The notes below the pieces were generated by a model. The model saw only the letters and a program-made list of their open reading frames with translations. It had not been told where the DNA came from and searched no databases. Below are positions 9,747 to 17,330 of a stretch of 46,918 nucleotides of DNA, piece by piece. The number at the start of each line of letters is the position of its first letter. Positions within the stretch are counted from its first letter, which is position 1. This DNA is from CAZGDB01 sp964524705 (GTDB lineage: Bacteria > Pseudomonadota > Gammaproteobacteria > Berkiellales > Berkiellaceae): NCBI GenBank assembly GCA_964524705.1, contig CAZGDB010000012.1:1-46918 (forward strand), given 5' to 3'. The translations under genes and the position numbers were made by a program.

Positions 9747-9908
9747 GCACCATCTTGAGACCTTAAAAAACTATCGTTAGTTGAGTAAACAACATAATTA
9801 TTTGAGTAGAAGGTTACTTTTTGTAGCGGGTTGGCCTGAAAGTGCAGCATAGTAAGTAGCTTATTGCGGTAGTGGAGTGTATTCAGGAATATCGTAAAAA
9901 AGGTGACT

Positions 9909-9937
9909 TTGTGTGCATTTTAAAAGTTTGTCATAAT
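9909..9937 (+). promoter_or_regulatory. Putative sigma-70 promoter of mntA/hepT-like operon
   Basis: TTGTGT (-35), a 17-bp spacer and CATAAT (-10) end 43 bp before the chosen mntA start. The spacing is ideal and both hexamers are near consensus. The call rests on pattern only. Confidence 0.4.
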
Positions 9938-9980
9938 ATATGCTGTAATGGAAAGTAAAAATATTTAGAGGGTGCTAAAG

Positions 9981-10268
9981 ATGCGTTTGGAAAAAGCGGA
10001 AATCGAAAGCATTAAACAGGTTATTTTGGGATTTGCGCCAACAGCCACAATTTACCTATATGGTTCTAGAATGGATGATGCAAAACAAGGTGGCGATATT
10101 GATTTAATGATGCTTGCTCAACAAGAGATCTCTTTGATGGAAAAAATTCGGATAAAATTAGCTTTATATGATGCATTAGGGGAGCAGAAAATTGATTTAT
10201 TAATTGCAGATGAAAATGCTGATTCCACTTTTATTAAGATGGTTAAAAAAGAAGGAAAAATTTTATGA
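9981..10268 (+). CDS. mntA: MNT-type nucleotidyltransferase antitoxin, MntA-like
   Basis: Minimal nucleotidyltransferase of 95 aa. The active-site pattern GSR...GGDIDL (YGSRMDDAKQGGDIDL) is complete, and a further acidic strand (KIDLLIAD) is present. In known MntA/HepT pairs the antitoxin AMPylates a tyrosine in the RX4HXY motif of the HEPN toxin. I chose the ATG at 9981, with GAGGG about 8 bp upstream; a GTG at 9972 would add three residues. Its TGA overlaps the start of the HEPN gene in an ATGA junction, indicating translational coupling. The antitoxin appears intact while its partner is broken. Confidence 0.82.
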   Translation: MRLEKAEIESIKQVILGFAPTATIYLYGSRMDDAKQGGDIDLMMLAQQEISLMEKIRIKLALYDALGEQKIDLLIADENADSTFIKMVKKEGKIL

Positions 10269-10720
10269 GCAGTTATGAGAAAGAAGTTAGCTTTTTACCG
10301 GAGCAAATACAATTATTGCGCAAAGCATCCAAATGAGTTGAGCATAGTTATTCGATTTGTGTCGCTTTTGGAATAAAAGAAACTTATACAACAGAAAAGT
10401 TGGATGCTTTAGAAGCTTTAACCAGTAGATTTGGGTGTACGACAGATTTTTTGATTAATCGTGTTTATCGTACGATTGATTATATTGAGACGATGGAAAC
10501 GGGAACCATTATTGATGTGATGAATCGCGCACATAAACGTCAGCTGGTTGATTCAGTGTTTTCATTAAGAGAGCTAAAAGAATTACGCAATCAGATTGCA
10601 CATGAATACCCGGACGATAAAATAATTGATCTTTTTAAAAGTAGCTTCTTGCACACTCCTAAATTGTTAGGATTTATTAACAATACTATTATGTATTGTG
10701 AAAAAAACTATGGCTGCTAG
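10265..10720 (+). pseudogene. hepT: HEPN-domain toxin, HepT-like, interrupted by an in-frame TGA
   Basis: The ATG overlaps the mntA stop. Twenty-three codons (MSSYEKEVSFLPEQIQLLRKASK) are read before a TGA at 10334-10336; the same frame then continues without a shift (VEHSYSICVAFGIKETYTTEKLDALEAL...) to 10720. The HEPN catalytic and modification motif RX4HXY is intact as RNQIAHEY. The ribonuclease core is therefore preserved, and only one nonsense codon separates it from its start. A restart at the TTG at 10400 is possible but would lose the first helix. TGA is a normal stop elsewhere in this window (ftsI, murD), so recoding is unlikely. Could also be a sequencing error. Confidence 0.75.
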
Positions 10721-10732
10721 AGGGGTTAACGC

Positions 10733-11136
10733 TTGAAGGATGCGCTTACTTTTTTGTATGTGGATGAATTACGACTATTAGTCGGTCAGTTAGGGTTGTC
10801 AGAAAAAGGCAAAAAAATGGAGTTCATTGTGCGCATCCTCCATTTTTTGCAAACAGGTGAAAAATTAACCACTGCTAAAATGCCACCTGCTGTTTGTGCA
10901 GAACGTGGAAAGGGTTACCCTTTTTATCGCCTACGTATCAGGAGTTTGCGGATATGTGGATAGCAGAACACAAAAGACGACAAGCCAGTCCTGCTGCAGC
11001 CAAGGAAGAGTGGGCATATATTAATTTTGTGCAGCAAATGCCTAACAGTACGCGGGAGGCAATACAGGAAGCCTGGGAGCGGGAGCGACAGCGACAAAAG
11101 GCATATGTGGAACAAGTTCTTGGTCAGTATGCTTGA
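10733..11136 (+). pseudogene. SAP-domain-like small protein, frameshifted
   Basis: The first part (76 codons from a TTG at 10733, preceded by AGAGGGG) carries a SAP-like helix-turn-helix, FLYVDELRLLVGQLGLSEKGKKMEFIVRIL, a fold often used in DNA or RNA binding. The second part, in the next frame (LSPTYQEFADMWIAEHKRRQ... to QVLGQYA), is helical and charged. The two join smoothly (AERGKGYPF-LSPTYQEF) if one T is added to the T5 run near 10920. The lost base could be a real mutation or a homopolymer error. No function can be assigned beyond probable nucleic-acid binding. It follows hepT by 12 bp. Confidence 0.55.
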
Positions 11137-11287
11137 TTTTTCAAGGGGCCAAACAATTCAATAAGTTATTTGGCGGAGATCCACTTTAAGCGTAGACACA
11201 TAACTATTTGATATAATGGATTGTGTCAAATTCTGTATTTTTGCTATAGCAGACTAATCATCTTGTGAGGGTTAAAGAGATAGGTAA

Positions 11288-11929
11288 TTAGCTAGATTGC
11301 TTAAAATAATCTAGCAGTTTACGCAGCACGAAACGATGTACATTGCGCCCTGTTTGTTTTAATTGCCAACGCGCCACCTCTGGAAAAGAAAAATAAAGCT
11401 GTAGTACTTTGAGTGTTTTTTCATCAGTGCTATCCCCAGCTTCAATTTTTTGTAGTGTGACTTGACTGATTCCAAGGGCTCTTGCAAAATCTCGTTGAGA
11501 AATATCTAGTTCGGCGCGTGCCTTTTTAATGACTTCTACATTAAAATCGGTGATATAAGCTTTTTCGAACATAAAGGTCGAGGGGCCTCTTTTGCCAATC
11601 GTACCGAGTAAAATAATTTTGTTGGTTTCGTCCACTGAAATGCCTGTATGGTGGCAATAGTCGGGGTAGGCAGGGTTGGCTCTTTCTGGGATCCTATCCA
11701 TTAAAGATTGGAAAAGTTCCCCTTTTTCTGAGATGTGCGTTTCTTTATAAAGGGGCAGGTGTGGCCCGATAGGGATTGCTTCACTAGAGTTAGCATATTT
11801 TGGGTCATACCTTAATATGTAGACGTCTTTCTCGGTGTCGTGGGTTAAGTCCCCAACATAGATTTTTCGTTTTTGTGTTTCATGATAGATATATAATTTA
11901 TTAGGGTCTACTTTAAGGGCGTATTTCAT
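11288..11929 (-). CDS. HipA N-subdomain (HipS-like) fused to an XRE/HipB-like HTH
   Basis: Antitoxin and regulator candidate of a split Hip module. Residues about 7-122 match the HipA N-terminal subdomain (VGDLTHD...YILRYDPKY...AIPIGPHLPL...DRIPERANPAYPDYC...ILLGTIGKRGPSTFMFE). Residues about 133-180 are an XRE-type helix-turn-helix (ARAELDISQRDFARALGISQVTLQKIEAGD). In described HipBST systems HipB, HipS and HipT are separate proteins; here the S-like and B-like parts are one polypeptide. ATG with a strong AGGAG. It overlaps the upstream kinase gene by 17 bp, so they form one operon. The HTH probably binds the three operators at 12839-12908. Confidence 0.8.
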   Translation of the reverse strand: MKYALKVDPNKLYIYHETQKRKIYVGDLTHDTEKDVYILRYDPKYANSSEAIPIGPHLPLYKETHISEKGELFQSLMDRIPERANPAYPDYCHHTGISVDETNKIILLGTIGKRGPSTFMFEKAYITDFNVEVIKKARAELDISQRDFARALGISQVTLQKIEAGDSTDEKTLKVLQLYFSFPEVARWQLKQTGRNVHRFVLRKLLDYFKQSS

Positions 11930-12821
11930 TTTTGAACTCCTGATATCTTTTTAAAAACAGGGTTTGTAATGCTTGCTGCATGAGTGGGCTACAAAAACTT
12001 TGTTGTATGAGAGTGTTTATTTTTTTTAGGTTAATTTTGTTATAAAATTGATGGATGACAGCATCAAATCCTAGATTGTGTAGGTCTCTCACATAATCTG
12101 TCATGCTTGGATTGTGCGTATGTTCTGTGGCAATTCTACCGGTAGGGTTAAAGTCTGCTTTTAACATATTGCCGGCTTCTAAGCTGAGATAGGAAACATT
12201 GTCGTAAATGGGAGAGAGGGTTCTTTCATGGGCAGATATCAGAAACCCAAGGTTTCTGCCATGCCGATCATGATTGCCGATTAATGCGTCAAACAAAATG
12301 GTTTTGATGAAGGTGTTGACATCATGACTTTTGTGGGTTTGTTTTTTTATAACGGCAATTAAGTTTTTGCAGCTGTGTTCTGTGTTTTTTCTAAAATGAT
12401 AAATATGCTGTAAATCTTTTAAAGTCTCACCCTCTTGAGTGAAGTTTTTTGTTACAAATACTCGATCATCGTTGAAATTGATAATAAAAAAATCTGCAAC
12501 GGGAATATTGAGTGTGACACCGATTTGGTTACAGAGGTATTCCACTTCTGGTAATTCGGGTGCCTCTGGTTGACGCATTTTTAGAATAAAGGCGTGCTCT
12601 CCTAAGGTGGCAGAGTATTTTTTAAAGGTTCCTAGGAAGAAGCTATTATTTTCGGTATCAGATTCTATAGAAGCTGCGGAGGAGTCACTGGATTGTCTGG
12701 ATAGGTTAGTAAAGATGCTATCACTGGGAACCTTAAACCAGCTTGTAAAGCAAGCTGGGTGGAGTCCATAACAGGCAGGTTCCTTTCCTAAGGGATGTAA
12801 GCACTTTAAACATATAGGCAT
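11913..12821 (-). CDS. HipA-like Ser/Thr kinase lacking the N-subdomain (HipT-like toxin)
   Basis: 302-aa HipA C-terminal-type kinase. The catalytic loop GNHDRHGRN is at residues 182-190, the metal-binding aspartate is in PIYDN (204-208), the likely nucleotide lysine is K81 (FILKM), and a helix glutamate is in ELPEVEYL. The N-terminal 25 residues form a Cys-rich knuckle (CLKC...CYGLHPACF), probably zinc-binding. Residues 40-60 are Ser-rich (SRQSSDSSAASIES) where relatives carry the autophosphorylation loop. The N-subdomain is absent and is supplied by the downstream gene, as in HipBST. Targets are unknown; relatives phosphorylate aminoacyl-tRNA synthetases. The ATG has no clear Shine-Dalgarno, so low translation or a leaderless transcript is possible. 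Confidence 0.8.
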   Translation of the reverse strand: MPICLKCLHPLGKEPACYGLHPACFTSWFKVPSDSIFTNLSRQSSDSSAASIESDTENNSFFLGTFKKYSATLGEHAFILKMRQPEAPELPEVEYLCNQIGVTLNIPVADFFIINFNDDRVFVTKNFTQEGETLKDLQHIYHFRKNTEHSCKNLIAVIKKQTHKSHDVNTFIKTILFDALIGNHDRHGRNLGFLISAHERTLSPIYDNVSYLSLEAGNMLKADFNPTGRIATEHTHNPSMTDYVRDLHNLGFDAVIHQFYNKINLKKINTLIQQSFCSPLMQQALQTLFLKRYQEFKNEIRP

Positions 12822-12838
12822 ATTAGGGGTTGCTTTTT

Positions 12839-12908
12839 GATATCTTTAGATATTGAGCATAGCACGATATCTAAAGGTGTCAATATTTCATCGATGTCTG
12901 TAGATATC
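12839..12908 (-). promoter_or_regulatory. Three hip operators at exact 27-bp spacing
   Basis: Three 16-bp imperfect palindromes of form GATATCT-NN-AGATATC begin at 12839, 12866 and 12893: gatatctttagatatt, gatatctaaaggtgtc and gatgtctgtagatatc. Both intervals are exactly 27 bp. They lie immediately upstream of the hipT-like start (12821), where an autorepressor of the HipB type would bind. Known hipBA loci have multiple palindromic operators, but this sequence is not the E. coli TATCC-N8-GGATA form. Confidence 0.7.
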
Positions 12909-12974
12909 ATTTTTGGAGTGATGGGTGGCCGATAAGGTACCCTACATTGAGAATAGTGGACGATTATAAAAACC

Positions 12975-12993
12975 GTATAACTGTCCGTTATAC
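12975..12993. promoter_or_regulatory. Perfect 7-5-7 inverted repeat, operator-like
   Basis: GTATAAC-TGTCC-GTTATAC is a perfect 7-bp inverted repeat with a 5-bp loop, 85 bp before the broken Fic gene. It could be an operator for that gene or a transcript hairpin. A second potential hairpin (AAAGGTC...GACCCTTT, about 13051-13073) directly precedes the 13078 start codon. Confidence 0.35.
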
Positions 12994-13077
12994 TTTAATC
13001 AATGGTGATTAACGGGCACTTATAGAAATCCTAGGCCCCTCGTAAAATTAAAGGGAAAGGTCCTGCGACCCTTTATC

Positions 13078-14153
13078 ATGGCTTATCGACATGAGACAGC
13101 CGGGTTGCCGTTACAGAATTTTAAAAGTAAAAAAAGAATAGCATATGTGACGCGCCCTTTAACATCTAGACCACCAGTTCTGTATCAAAGAAAATTATTA
13201 GATGACTATATCTCCAATAAAACTGAGTATTTGGAAGCGTCCACGCGGGCGTTCTTGCATCATCTTATCCTGGGTGTCGAGTCAGTTAGAGGGTAATACG
13301 TACTCGCGATTAGATACACAGCGTTTAATCGAGTATGGGGAAAGCGCCGAAGGCAAAGATGCTATAGAAACTCAGATGATTTTAAATCATAAAGATGCCA
13401 TTCGTTTCATGGTAGATAATATTACAGATATCGGAATGAATAGGCATACTTTTTTAAACTTGCATGGATTATTGTCTTATAACTTATTGTCTAATTCCGC
13501 AGATACCGGCAGGCTCAGAACGACTATACTAGAAATTTCAGGCACGGCACTGAAGCCATTAGCTATTTCTCAAACTTTAGAAGAATGTTTTGATATAATT
13601 TTAAATAAAGCAGGTCAAATACAGGACCCATTTGAGCAAGTTTTTTTAATGGTACATGTACCCTATTTACAACCTTTTATTGATGTGAATAAGCTTGTAG
13701 CTCATTTAGGAGCGAATATCCCTTTGCTTAAAAATAATTTGTGTCTTTTGACTTTCATCGGAATGCCTGAACAATCTTATGTGTGGGGAATGTTAGGGGT
13801 GTATGCGTGCAATGATATTTCTCTTTTAAGGGAAGTTTTTGTGAGGGCTTATGAGGCTTCTGCACAGGAATATTTAGCAACAAAACAATGGTTAGTGGCA
13901 CCAGACCCTATTAAGATTACCAATAGAAAGCATATCCAAGATTTGATTAATTGTATAGTACGTAATTGTGATCTAAATCCAGAAACGACCATAGCAGACT
14001 ATGCAAAAGCACATGTCGCTATTGCTGAGCAATCATTGTTTAAAAAAAATTGTGGCAGAAGAGTTGGCGCAGCTGCATGAAGGAGTATTAGCGCGATACC
14101 GCTTAAGTAAGGTGGATTTTGATAAGTTCAAACAAGCTGGCTTAAAAAAGTAG
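13078..14153 (+). pseudogene. Second Fic family protein, two frameshifts and a degenerate Fic motif
   Basis: The N-terminal frame (13078-13296) reads MAYRHETAGLPLQNF...LEASTRAFLHHL. The body continues in the next frame from about 13270 (WVSSQLEGNTYSRLDTQRLIEYGESAEGKDAIETQMILNHK). The end shifts again after an A8 run near 14040 into IVAEELAQLHEGVLARYRLSKVDFDKFKQAGLKK, with TAG at 14151. The Fic core region reads HVPYLQPFIDVNKLVAHLGANIPL, where relatives have FEDVNKRTSRLAANIPL, so two conserved arginines are gone. Loss of the motif arginines argues for true decay, whatever the status of the homopolymer shift. The end overlaps the convergent ATPase gene by 26 bp. Confidence 0.75.
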
Positions 14154-15324
14154 AGAGCGGGACGATCATGGGTTCTGTGAGTGTGAAGCAGTCTTTGTCA
14201 ACATAGGGTAAATCTGCAGCTACCTGGAATGCATGGGGAACTTTTAGTTTTTCTTTAAAATGAAAGAGATGTTTACTGAGGCCGCTTTTATGGGAAGCTT
14301 TGACTTCTACTAGTAACCAAGGTTCATTGTTTTGAGTAACTAAAAAATCTACTTCATTTTGGGCTTTATCACGAATAAAATAGATGTCGTATTTTCCAAA
14401 TCCCATATCTGTCCAAAATTGTACGGCTTTATACAAATGGCTTGCGACAAAATTTTCTAATAAAGCCCCTGGATCTTGTATGACGGACCAATCATATAGG
14501 TATATTTTAGGCATTTTAATGAGGGAGTTACTGATATTTTTACCCCAGGGTTTGAGGGTGAAACAATAAAAACAGGATTCTAAAAGAGCAATCCATCTTC
14601 TGATGGTTTGATCTGAGACTTGAATTTTATTACCTAAATTATGGTAATTAACCAGTTGACCAGTTTGGTTTTGTAGATGCAGGGTGAGTAATGCCAATTG
14701 ATCTAAATCTATGACTTGACTTAAAGAACGGATATCTTCTTTGAGCATTTGTTCTGTGCGTAGGTTTTGCCAGCGTTGATAAAAAAGAGCATCTTGTTTG
14801 ATAAAAGGCTCTGGAAATCCACCAAAACGTAAGAGTGCTTCTAAAGTATCAGTCGCAATATGTTTTGGGGATGAGATAGGGGTCGTGGGGAACTCTGTTC
14901 TTAAGAGTTCTGCAACAGAGAGTGGGTGGATATGGTACAAAAAGTAGCGCCCCATAAGACTGTCACCGCCACGTCTAAAAATATTTAACTTGGCACTACC
15001 TGTGACTAAAATATGTATTTGTTCTTTATGAGTATCAAAAAAACCTTTGAGGTAATTTTTCCAGTTTTTAAATTTATGGATTTCGTCTAGTACTAGGATG
15101 GGTTGTTCGGCTAATAATGTATTGATGGGTAAATGAGGCAGGCCATCCAGTATTTTTTTTCGGTCTTCCAGATTATCCCAATTGAGATACACAAAGGAAG
15201 GAAATAGGTCACGATATTGCGTGGTGAGGGTTGTTTTACCGACTTGGCGTGGACCAGAGAGAAACACCATTTGAGAATAATGGGCCAGATGGTGTGCAAT
15301 CAGCGTATTGTAGATGCGTTGCAT
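14128..15324 (-). CDS. AAA-type ATPase with DUF4143-like C-terminal domain
   Basis: 398-aa P-loop ATPase of the family often annotated as ATP-binding protein/DUF4143. Walker A is GPRQVGKTT (residues 24-32) and Walker B is ILVLDEIHKF (76-85). TGSAKLNIFRRGGDSLMGRYF (sensor and arginine region) follows. The C-terminal half carries a PD-(D/E)XK-like stretch, NEVDFLVTQNNEPWLLVEVKAS, typical of this family. The physiological role is unknown; such genes are common in accessory regions. ATG with an AGAGGGG ribosome-binding site. Repeat copy B lies just upstream. Confidence 0.85.
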   Translation of the reverse strand: MQRIYNTLIAHHLAHYSQMVFLSGPRQVGKTTLTTQYRDLFPSFVYLNWDNLEDRKKILDGLPHLPINTLLAEQPILVLDEIHKFKNWKNYLKGFFDTHKEQIHILVTGSAKLNIFRRGGDSLMGRYFLYHIHPLSVAELLRTEFPTTPISSPKHIATDTLEALLRFGGFPEPFIKQDALFYQRWQNLRTEQMLKEDIRSLSQVIDLDQLALLTLHLQNQTGQLVNYHNLGNKIQVSDQTIRRWIALLESCFYCFTLKPWGKNISNSLIKMPKIYLYDWSVIQDPGALLENFVASHLYKAVQFWTDMGFGKYDIYFIRDKAQNEVDFLVTQNNEPWLLVEVKASHKSGLSKHLFHFKEKLKVPHAFQVAADLPYVDKDCFTLTEPMIVPLSTFLSQLV

Positions 15325-15358
15325 TTTTGCACCCCTCTAATTAATTAATACCCCTATT

Positions 15359-15498
15359 ACTAAAATAGCATGTATGTCGAAAAAGTTCAAACTATTTCGA
15401 TATGCATCTCATTTTGGTCTAAAATGGTCTATATCCGATATTTAGAGACACTTTTGGTGATTTATGACAACAAAAAGTACTACTATTTGCGGAATAGG
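15359..15498 (+). repeat. Dispersed ~140-bp intergenic repeat, copy B
   Basis: Gap-free partner of 9607-9746, same orientation, about 76% identical by hand count. Longest shared blocks: ACTAAAATAG, AAACTATT, ACTTTTGGT. The central palindrome is only partly kept. From 15499 to the rnpB promoter there is no gene; visible features are the 14-bp palindrome TGGCGCGCGCGCCA at 15575-15588 and a small hairpin GTCTTT-CTTT-AAAGAC near 15600-15615. Confidence 0.55.
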
Positions 15499-15757
15499 AG
15501 GTATTTTAGGATATAGCAGCATGTTTGTTAGTTGTATAAATATTGATTTGCCCATCCGGTAGTCTACTTGTTTATGGCGCGCGCGCCAGACAGGTAAGTC
15601 GTCTTTCTTTAAAGACAAACATACCCAGGCGATTTATTATGATTTGTGGTTCCTCGTGAAATTACGTGGGTTGGTAGCAAGGCTTGGTCACCCATTTTTG
15701 AACAGAGCCCAATTACCAACCGCAATGGCAGCCTCACCTTAGTCTATTCTCAAACTA

Positions 15758-15787
15758 TTCCTTGTGTTACCAGCCATTTTTTAGTAT
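15758..15787 (+). promoter_or_regulatory. Possible rnpB promoter
   Basis: TTCCTT, an 18-bp spacer and TAGTAT end about 13 bp before the mapped rnpB 5' end. The hexamers are poor matches and the distance is a little long, so this is a weak call. Confidence 0.25.
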
Positions 15788-15800
15788 CGTAGCCTCGCTT

Positions 15801-16148
<348 letters not shown>

Positions 16149-17063
16149 ATGCATCAACCTGTATTAAAAGATACTGTTTTAGAATACCTTGTGACAGACC
16201 CTTCGGGTCTGTACCTCGACGCGACTTTTGGGCGAGGCGGACACACGCAAGCCTTATTAGCGCGCTTATCCCCTAATGGACGTGTTATAGCGGTAGATCG
16301 CGACGATGAAGCGATTGCTTATGGTAAAGCCAATATTACCGATGCCCGTTTAACATTAGTGCATCAATCTTTTGCAAATGTCTTAGACACTCCCGTAATT
16401 GCTGAACAAATTGGCTGCTTTAGTGGCATTTTGTTAGATCTGGGAGTGAGCTCACCACAATTAGACACCGATTCGCGTGGTTTTAGTTTTATGCGCGATG
16501 GCCCTTTGGATATGCGGATGGATACGACTCAAGGGATGACGGCTGCCGAATGGCTGGTCACAGCCTCAGTTGCGGATATCTGCAAAGTGTTACGCGACTA
16601 TGGCGAAGAGAAGGCAGCTTATAAAATTGCTTTAAAAATTGTCCAGCATAGAGAAAAAGGGTTACCTTTAGAAACAACTGGACAGCTAGCTAGCTTAATA
16701 AAGCAATGCTTACCTTATCAGAGAGACAAACATCCTGCCACACGCACTTTTCAGGCGATTCGTATTTTTATTAACCAAGAGTTACAGGCTTTAGAGCAAG
16801 TTTTGGTACATGCCTTAAAATTATTGAAGCCCGAAGGCCATTTAGTGGTGATTAGCTTTCATTCTTTAGAAGACCGTATCGTAAAACGGTTCCTAAGACA
16901 TGCCGCACGCGGTACACTAGAAGGGAGTTGGGAAGCATTACCGTGGTCAAAACCACAAGTTAATCTTCTCACAAAACCCCTGCGTGCCTCAGAGGAAGAG
17001 GTACAGCAGAATCCTAGGGCGCGGAGCGCAATTTTGCGTGCTGCACAGAAGCTAAAGGAATAG
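16149..17063 (+). CDS. rsmH: 16S rRNA (cytosine-1402-N4)-methyltransferase RsmH
   Basis: S-adenosylmethionine-dependent methylation of C1402 in the ribosomal decoding centre. 304 aa, normal length. Motifs: HQPVLKDTVLEYL at the N-terminus, the SAM-binding TFGRGGHTQALL, ILLDLGVSSPQLD, GFSFMRDGPLDMRMD, HPATRTFQAIRIFIN, ISFHSLEDRIVKRF and the C-terminal NPRARSAILRAAQ. The start is fixed: an in-frame TAG lies 12 bases upstream, and the first conserved residue is the second codon. The ATG abuts the 3' end of rnpB and has no Shine-Dalgarno outside the RNase P sequence. First gene of the dcw cluster here; the usual mraZ is not present before it. Confidence 0.95.
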   Translation: MHQPVLKDTVLEYLVTDPSGLYLDATFGRGGHTQALLARLSPNGRVIAVDRDDEAIAYGKANITDARLTLVHQSFANVLDTPVIAEQIGCFSGILLDLGVSSPQLDTDSRGFSFMRDGPLDMRMDTTQGMTAAEWLVTASVADICKVLRDYGEEKAAYKIALKIVQHREKGLPLETTGQLASLIKQCLPYQRDKHPATRTFQAIRIFINQELQALEQVLVHALKLLKPEGHLVVISFHSLEDRIVKRFLRHAARGTLEGSWEALPWSKPQVNLLTKPLRASEEEVQQNPRARSAILRAAQKLKE

Positions 17064-17066
17064 ATT

Positions 17067-17330
17067 GTGCGAGATACTCTCTGTTTATTAACGATCATGT
17101 TAGTTGTTTTGCTATCTGGATTAGGGGTGGTCACCACCAAATTTATGACACGCGAGCTTTTTAAAGAGCATCAAATTTTAGCCCAAGAGGCAGATGCTTT
17201 AGAAGTCGAGTGGAATCAATTATTGTTAGAGCAGGGTGCTTGGGCAACCAATGCCCGTATTGAACAGGTGGCCCATGGGCATCTGAATTTAGAGTTTCCG
17301 AAGGTGGCAGACATTTCGGTGATCGAATAA
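17067..17330 (+). CDS. ftsL: Cell division protein FtsL
   Basis: Small bitopic divisome protein that forms a complex with FtsB and FtsQ and helps activate FtsW-FtsI. 87 aa: short cytoplasmic N-terminus, one membrane helix (LCLLTIMLVVLLSGLGVVTT, about residues 5-24), then a periplasmic coiled-coil-like helix (LFKEHQILAQEADALEVEWNQLLLEQGAW) and a C-terminal VAHGHLNLEFP, typical of FtsL. GTG start, 3 bp after rsmH. Its stop overlaps the ftsI start by one base. Confidence 0.9.
   Translation: MRDTLCLLTIMLVVLLSGLGVVTTKFMTRELFKEHQILAQEADALEVEWNQLLLEQGAWATNARIEQVAHGHLNLEFPKVADISVIE

Noticed and set aside
9376..9980. CRISPR-like array from the repeated AATCRYGCC motif
   Set aside because: Repeats are about 10-13 bp with 0-8 bp gaps; no spacer-length intervals and no cas genes.
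10334..10336. TGA in hepT read as Trp or selenocysteine
   Set aside because: TGA ends several intact genes here, and no selenocysteine insertion structure was noticed after the codon.
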